Assembly (NCBI GenBank): GCA_014859785.1
Contig: JACUTP010000044.1
Location: 1-11,552, forward strand
Direction of reading: 5' to 3'
Source: Candidatus Methanoperedentaceae archaeon
GTDB lineage: Archaea; Halobacteriota; Methanosarcinia; Methanosarcinales; Methanoperedenaceae
DNA length: 11,552 bases
How positions within the stretch are numbered: position 1 is the stretch's first letter; each line of letters opens with the position of its first letter. Under the pieces are notes generated by a model, which worked only from the letters and a program-made list of their open reading frames with translations, ran no database searches and had not been told where the DNA came from. Below are positions 7,388 to 11,552 of the stretch, in pieces. Made by a program: the position numbers and the translations under genes.

Positions 7388-9052
7388 ATGGATAGGAGTG
7401 GTTTGAAATTAGTAAATATGCTGTCGGCTTCTAATAAAAAGGAGTTTACTGTCCATCTTATTAGCAGCATAACTGTTTTACTTTTGATTCTGGCTGGCTC
7501 TCCTTTTTTTAATATAGTAACCGGTATCGGGGCTGATGCAGCTTCCAATCCTTACGTTCCTGCTTCTATTTCAAACCTGGCAAATTCTGACGCAACTTCA
7601 AGCGGCTCTTTTATTTTCTGGGATACCAACGTATCCAGTGATAACAGGATATATTATGGACTGAATGAAGCTGATGTTAATAATCTGGTAAATGGTACCT
7701 GGAGTCACTGGGATAATAATACGTTTAATGTAAGTATAAGATTATCAGGTCTTTCTGCAAATGCCACATATTATTATAAACCCGAGAGCTGGCATTCAGG
7801 ACTTGCCAATAATTCAGTGCCTGCCAGTGCCATTATAACTCTAAGACCAGGGGTCTGGGTCAATCCTTCGGAATATATGGTCAGTCCTGCAGGATGGATG
7901 CCCTCACCGGAAAATTTCCGTACTGTTAACATATCAGCAGCACCACTGAATAGTAATGGACGTTATATCACCGGTCTTTCACTTGAAGCTGTTATCTATA
8001 ACAGTACTGGCAGTGAAATCGGCAGGACAGGTTTAAGCGGCAACGGTCCTTATTCAGGTAATTTCATTCTGCCGGATTATCTGGATGAAGGTGGATACGT
8101 GGTAAGGATCAACGGCTATCCGATTGCTGGAGAGTTCAGCGTACTCAGATGGGGCTGTTCCAGCTGCCATGTCGGTCCCGGAGCCAATTATCCCTCTACA
8201 TTCGATCCCGGAACAGTTCATCCCGAGCATTTTGATACTACTAATATATATGTGGTGCATGATGAACAGGTCATAACCTCCACAACACAGTGTGCATGGT
8301 GTCATCGTATTAGACCCCCGAGCTGGGTAGCCCATCCCAATGATTACGGATGCAGCAACTGCCACAGGCTTCCTTCAGGCACTACCCCTGCCCTGTCCTG
8401 CGAGAACTGTCATAATGACAGGACAACGAACCAGAATATTCTGTCCCAGCGCTATGGTCAGGATAAACACTTAAACCAGGCATGCAGCAACTGCCACGGC
8501 AGCCTGACATCTTTGAACACTAAACCGGGGTGCACAACCTGCCATCCGGGGCCTGGATCAAACCTCACCACCGTTCCGGATTCTATCAGTGATAAAAGCC
8601 ATTCTAACGATAAGACAGTAGCCTGCGGCATGTGCCACAACAGTGAACACGATGTTAAGTCCCTGGCACTGGATGCCAAAACATGCAGGAGCTGCCACAC
8701 AGGTATAACCCATGACGGAGGAGCACAGTGCGCAAGCTGCCATGGAAGCGATCCCCATGAAATAACATCAGCTGGCGGTGAGGCATGCATAGAATGCCAC
8801 GGTACCAATTACCCGGACGCAAACCCCATGGCAAAAACAACCCTGGTTGATATATCAGCCTTCGGGGAATCCATTCACCTTAACATCAATGCTACTCCCC
8901 CTGATACTGTTAATAATGATGACTGCTGGTCATGCCACTATAACAAGGACATGAACCGCCAGAACATAAGGAAATGCGGCGACTGCCACACAAAGCCGCA
9001 GCAGTGGCATGGCAATGCGAATATCACGACCAACATTTCGAAACTCTGGTAA
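7388..9052 (+). CDS. Secreted 12-heme c-type cytochrome with N-terminal beta-sandwich domains
   Basis: From the ATG at 7388 the protein has 554 residues. A hydrophobic segment at about 23-45 acts as signal peptide or membrane anchor. Next comes a fibronectin-III-like domain (RIYYGLN ... LSGLSANATYYYKP) and a second beta-rich domain (NISAAPLN to GEFSVLRW). Residues 257-534 carry twelve CxxCH heme c sites (CSSCH, CAWCH, CSNCH, CENCH, CSNCH, CTTCH, CGMCH, CRSCH, CASCH, CIECH, CWSCH, CGDCH). All 24 cysteines belong to these motifs, at about 23 residues per heme. About eleven other histidines can serve as second axial ligands. Twelve NxS/T sequons are present, eight of them before the hemes. No C-terminal membrane helix is seen. 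The likely role is extracellular or cell-envelope electron transfer. It follows the GT2 gene after 25 nt. The cytochrome call is certain; its partners are unknown. Confidence 0.95.
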   Translation: MDRSGLKLVNMLSASNKKEFTVHLISSITVLLLILAGSPFFNIVTGIGADAASNPYVPASISNLANSDATSSGSFIFWDTNVSSDNRIYYGLNEADVNNLVNGTWSHWDNNTFNVSIRLSGLSANATYYYKPESWHSGLANNSVPASAIITLRPGVWVNPSEYMVSPAGWMPSPENFRTVNISAAPLNSNGRYITGLSLEAVIYNSTGSEIGRTGLSGNGPYSGNFILPDYLDEGGYVVRINGYPIAGEFSVLRWGCSSCHVGPGANYPSTFDPGTVHPEHFDTTNIYVVHDEQVITSTTQCAWCHRIRPPSWVAHPNDYGCSNCHRLPSGTTPALSCENCHNDRTTNQNILSQRYGQDKHLNQACSNCHGSLTSLNTKPGCTTCHPGPGSNLTTVPDSISDKSHSNDKTVACGMCHNSEHDVKSLALDAKTCRSCHTGITHDGGAQCASCHGSDPHEITSAGGEACIECHGTNYPDANPMAKTTLVDISAFGESIHLNINATPPDTVNNDDCWSCHYNKDMNRQNIRKCGDCHTKPQQWHGNANITTNISKLW

Positions 9053-9104
9053 AACACATTCTCAACATTATAGATGAACCTCAAAGATGCAAGATCAGGA
9101 GAGA

Positions 9105-9119
9105 AGTAATTACTGTTTT
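9105..9119. terminator. Possible weak terminator in the convergent 68-nt gap
   Basis: AGTAATTACT (9105-9114) is a perfect 10-base palindrome followed by GTTTT. It lies between the cytochrome stop and the stop of the opposing cupredoxin-like gene. An oligo-T stretch here could end the rightward transcript. The signal is weak, and the rest of 9053-9120 holds no gene that I can see. Confidence 0.22.
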
Positions 9120-9120
9120 A

Positions 9121-9888
9121 TTAACCACTCATAATAATATTCATCCATCTTTTTAAAATTTCATATATTGTGAATTCTTGATAACTTTCAAGCGGCTCAG
9201 GGACGGTTTCCTCTGCCACTGTCCTGGTAAGCGATTCTGTGGGTGCAGGGGTTGGACGCGCATCAACCTGTATCCTGCGGCTGGCTGCTGTAGGTGGTGA
9301 TGATGTTTGCTGTGTGGTTTTTACGGGAAATGTCCCGTTACCAATGGTGGGACCGGTTACTATAATGGTCTGCTGCTGATAATTATACCGTTCAGTGCTC
9401 ATTACATCCTTGAGTTTATCCCGTGTATCTGCTTTACCTCTTCTAACCGTGACCGTGCGAATCTCGCCATCTTCATCCTCATATTCATAGGTTATGGTCG
9501 TTGTTGTTTCTTTCTCAGATTTATTCGATGCGTTAAGTATTAGTCTTGTGTTCTCAGCAATGTGGAATTTATAGGTACCTGAACTATTGAAAGTGAACCT
9601 GGACTTTGACCCTGGACCCCCCAGAGCCTTTCCGCCTTCCCACAGGAGGTTATCGCTCAGTATCGTGATCCTTTCGCCTTCGGTATCCATATTAACCCAT
9701 TCTATAGAATCACCTGTGTTGATGTTAAGGGTCTTGCTCGTGTAATTGATAGGTTGGCTTATATTGTACGACCTGACAGCCCAGAATCCGAATTCCCGAT
9801 CAGTGAACACCACATACACCTCGCCTGCAGCAGGGAATGAAGAAAATATCAGCAATACTAATGCCATAAAAATTATCTTACCGCTCAT
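9121..9888 (-). CDS. Secreted cupredoxin-like protein lacking copper ligands
   Basis: The 255-residue protein starts with a signal peptide (hydrophobic 5-18, likely cut after PAAG near residue 22). Residues about 52-120 follow the cupredoxin pattern: LNINTGDSIEWVNMD, an RFTFNSSGTYKF strand, and the loop that normally holds Cys, His and Met. Here those positions read Ile110, Asn113 and Leu116, and the usual upstream His is missing (GERITIL), so type 1 copper binding is unlikely. A Thr/acidic stretch (128-150, with YEYEDEDGE) and a long Thr/Pro-rich linker (about 185-232) follow. The protein ends in a short amphipathic helix (EFTIYEILKRWMNII). Several sequons are present. The ATG overlaps the preceding stop as ATGA (9885-9888), so it is coupled to the membrane protein gene. 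It may be a structural surface or adaptor protein; the function is unknown. Confidence 0.75.
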   Translation of the reverse strand: MSGKIIFMALVLLIFSSFPAAGEVYVVFTDREFGFWAVRSYNISQPINYTSKTLNINTGDSIEWVNMDTEGERITILSDNLLWEGGKALGGPGSKSRFTFNSSGTYKFHIAENTRLILNASNKSEKETTTTITYEYEDEDGEIRTVTVRRGKADTRDKLKDVMSTERYNYQQQTIIVTGPTIGNGTFPVKTTQQTSSPPTAASRRIQVDARPTPAPTESLTRTVAEETVPEPLESYQEFTIYEILKRWMNIIMSG

Positions 9889-10763
9889 TTTGTATCATCC
9901 CCGGGATCTACTTTGATACCAGGCTGTTTATTTTTCTTTATCCTCTCTTTTATCTCGCTAACCACAAGTTTCAGATCTATAAGTTTATATCCTGTTACTA
10001 TATAACTTGCCCACGAATAGTAAAAATACACATAAAACAGCATTGCCAGGAATAATATTCCTATCATTATATTAAGCCCGTATATTGCACTCATTATGAT
10101 ACCGGCTGATGGAATAATCAGGACGGGGGCGACCGCCCATGGCCATGCTGCCGAATTGCCAAAAAGCTTGAACTCTGCTGTGATAAATGCCCACCATGTC
10201 AGGTAGATTGAAAGTATGAAATAATGGACTATACCGAGGGGGTATGAAGAAATGTACACAAGTCCTGAAAATGTAAAGAATATCAGTACAAGTATCTTCG
10301 AAATGAATTTAAACGATACACCTGGAAGAATGAAAGCCCTGGATGCGTCAATGTCCTCGGACCTCATGAAATAATCCAGGGTTTTATTCAGCTTCTGGTT
10401 TGTTCTGACCATTTCTTCTTCCATCGAATCTATCCTGCCCGATGTTTCTGTAAGAAGGTTCAGGATCGGCTCTACCCTGGAATTCCATTCCATTTCCATT
10501 TTTTCTTTTGCTATCCTGGATAGAATAGTATAATAAATACCCTGCCACACTGTCAGGTAAGATATCGTCATAACGAAAATATCTATCAGCAGTGCTACCG
10601 GGTTAAGGGTGGTTAAAATATTCACTATGAATGAGAACGTGGAAATGAGCGCTATTATGCCGCCTAATAAGATCGAACTTATTGAAGATACAGGAGCAAG
10701 TTTTATCCTGAGTTTTCTTTTTGGTTTTTTAACCTGTTCTTTTGTTATTTCAGGATCGCTCAT
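9885..10763 (-). CDS. Six-helix membrane protein with central coiled coil, unknown family
   Basis: I do not recognise a family for this 292-residue protein. The N-terminus is basic and cytoplasmic-looking (12-22, rich in Lys/Arg). Two helices follow (about 28-52 and 55-80). A charged segment (about 83-135) with a heptad-like pattern and repeated Glu, Met and Leu probably forms a cytoplasmic coiled coil. Four more helices (about 152-173, 177-197, 206-230 and 232-256) and a charged cytoplasmic tail complete it. No cysteines or obvious catalytic motif are seen. Its ATG overlaps the stop of the signal peptidase gene as ATGA (10760-10763), with AGAGGA upstream, and its own stop overlaps the next start in the same way. 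The strict coupling suggests the three products act together, for instance as a membrane scaffold or export partner. That role is inferred. Confidence 0.78.
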   Translation of the reverse strand: MSDPEITKEQVKKPKRKLRIKLAPVSSISSILLGGIIALISTFSFIVNILTTLNPVALLIDIFVMTISYLTVWQGIYYTILSRIAKEKMEMEWNSRVEPILNLLTETSGRIDSMEEEMVRTNQKLNKTLDYFMRSEDIDASRAFILPGVSFKFISKILVLIFFTFSGLVYISSYPLGIVHYFILSIYLTWWAFITAEFKLFGNSAAWPWAVAPVLIIPSAGIIMSAIYGLNIMIGILFLAMLFYVYFYYSWASYIVTGYKLIDLKLVVSEIKERIKKNKQPGIKVDPGDDTK

Positions 10764-11455
10764 CGTTTATTCCTCTGCATCAGAATGATATACCCAAACA
10801 GTGCGAAAATCGTAAGTACTATTCCCCAGGCTCTTATAGCAGCTGAAAGTTGCTGGATGAAAGTGAACCTGTCCCCGAATTTATATATAATGCCCTGTTT
10901 CGAATAATCTACAATGAACAGCGCGCCAAAGTTCTTTATTACAAGCGGGCGGTTATTGACCTGGATGGCTTTGGCTTTAATATTTTCCGGTTTCGTGTTA
11001 TAGTTATCTTTCCTGGGACTGTTGTCACCTTTTGTTATTATTGCGCCGTTATTTATGCTTATTACCCTGTGGCTTACATCATAATTTTTGTTTTTCACAT
11101 CGAACGTAATAATATCACCGACTTTTGGTGTTAAAGATACGGACTGGACGATAATCATATCTCCCCGCTGGAATTCCGGTTTCATCGAATCTGAAACTAT
11201 TACCATGGGTGAAACCATTTTCAAGCCAAGGATGACAACCATGACAAACAGTATTATGAACGTCAGCCAGTCCCTTCCAACCGTATCTTTTTTCAATTCT
11301 GCGCGGCGGGGTTTGCATTGTGAAGCTATCAGACCGATTATTATCCTGTTTTTTTTCTTGTAAAGATGGAATAAGGCAAGCAGCACCAGGAATATCCCGG
11401 ATACTATCAGTCCGTCTGATATATCTATTCCGCTGTAGGTCAGGTCCATTGTCAT
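10760..11455 (-). CDS. Signal peptidase I, archaeal/ER type (S26B)
   Basis: The 231-residue protein has the S26B motifs: SDSMKPEFQRGD with nucleophile Ser90, SHRVI with His129 in place of the bacterial lysine, and TKGDNSPRKDNY with Asp144 and a second acidic residue at Asp150. It removes signal peptides on the outer face of the membrane. Three membrane segments are seen: residues 11-31, then 62-84 just before the catalytic domain, and 205-225 near the C-terminus, with a basic loop between the first two. The extra first and last helices make it longer than a minimal archaeal enzyme. The ATG at 11455 has GGAG only three bases upstream; a second ATG at 11449 has better spacing and would remove two residues. 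The two following genes are joined to it by ATGA overlaps, so it may serve a dedicated substrate. Whether it is the cell's main signal peptidase cannot be seen here. Confidence 0.92.
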   Translation of the reverse strand: MTMDLTYSGIDISDGLIVSGIFLVLLALFHLYKKKNRIIIGLIASQCKPRRAELKKDTVGRDWLTFIILFVMVVILGLKMVSPMVIVSDSMKPEFQRGDMIIVQSVSLTPKVGDIITFDVKNKNYDVSHRVISINNGAIITKGDNSPRKDNYNTKPENIKAKAIQVNNRPLVIKNFGALFIVDYSKQGIIYKFGDRFTFIQQLSAAIRAWGIVLTIFALFGYIILMQRNKR

Positions 11456-11474
11456 TAGCTCCAGTTATGATGAT

Positions 11475-11552
11475 TCATGACACCCTGTATATATGCACAG
11501 CGTATCCATCAAAGCTGTCCGTGAACTGTCCGTTATTCACACTGAGTGTTCT
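11475..11552 (-). CDS. C-terminal end of an upstream gene (truncated by window)
   Basis: The minus-strand frame is open from the window edge to a TGA at 11475-11477, giving 25 residues that end in FTDSFDGYAVHIYRVS. This ending (F.D.F..YaVHiY) is familiar from the C-terminal beta-sandwich of some glycoside-hydrolase-like and surface proteins, where it closes the last strand. The tail alone cannot give a firm family. Only 19 nt separate it from the signal peptidase start, so the two are probably in one operon, and it could be a secreted substrate. It is too short to show codon-usage support, so confidence is moderate. Confidence 0.55.
   Translation of the reverse strand, partial: RTLSVNNGQFTDSFDGYAVHIYRVS

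Noticed and set aside
8458..8808. Minus-strand open frames rich in Trp, His and Cys opposite the heme region
   Set aside because: They are the reverse complement of repeated CxxCH codons, which removes stop codons; they are shadows, not genes.
8156..8989. Regular short repeats that might suggest a CRISPR array or tandem repeat
   Set aside because: The periodicity comes from heme motif codons with variable spacing and differing flanks.
10850..11363. Plus-strand open frames opposite the signal peptidase
   Set aside because: They are antisense to a gene with an intact catalytic motif set, and show no domain or ribosome binding site.

Overview
The window looks like part of an archaeal, most likely euryarchaeal, chromosome. 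Clues are an ER/archaeal-type signal peptidase I with a Ser/His/Asp active site, a dolichol-phosphate-mannose-synthase-like GT2, TATA-like boxes about 25 nt upstream of inferred transcript starts, a 12-heme secreted c-type cytochrome dense in N-glycosylation sequons, and DUF362 and DUF1616-like proteins. The mix of multiheme cytochrome and surface-glycan genes resembles Methanosarcinales-related methane- or alkane-oxidising archaea such as Methanoperedens-like lineages. That assignment is an inference from gene content; no marker gene is present. I found no rRNA, tRNA, CRISPR array, insertion sequence or integrase.

Layout. (1) 1-678 (+): 3' part of a radical SAM protein. Its end overlaps tail-to-tail with the next gene. 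(2) 655-6484 (-): a tightly packed five-gene operon, read from right to left. It encodes a GT-C-like polytopic membrane protein, a short DUF1616-like membrane protein, a DUF362 protein, a Gfo/Idh/MocA oxidoreductase and a GT39/PMT-type membrane glycosyltransferase. (3) 6485-6624: a short divergent promoter region. (4) 6625-9052 (+): a GT2 polyprenyl-phosphate glycosyltransferase followed after 25 nt by the 12-heme cytochrome. (5) 9053-9120: a 68-nt convergent gap without a gene. (6) 9121-11455 (-): a three-gene cassette joined by two 4-nt ATGA overlaps: signal peptidase I, a six-helix coiled-coil membrane protein, and a secreted cupredoxin-like protein that has lost its copper ligands. (7) 11475-11552 (-): the last 25 codons of an upstream gene, only 19 nt from the signal peptidase.

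How the genes may work together. The GT2 would charge a polyprenyl-phosphate carrier with sugar. The GT-C proteins would use such carriers outside the membrane. The Gfo/Idh/MocA enzyme, and perhaps the DUF362 and radical SAM proteins, could make or modify a sugar or lipid. This reads as a cell-surface glycosylation locus, with the sequon-rich cytochrome as one plausible acceptor. The right-hand cassette looks like a separate export and processing module in which a signal peptidase is coupled to its own secreted beta-sandwich protein. Both functional readings are inferences from domain content and gene order.
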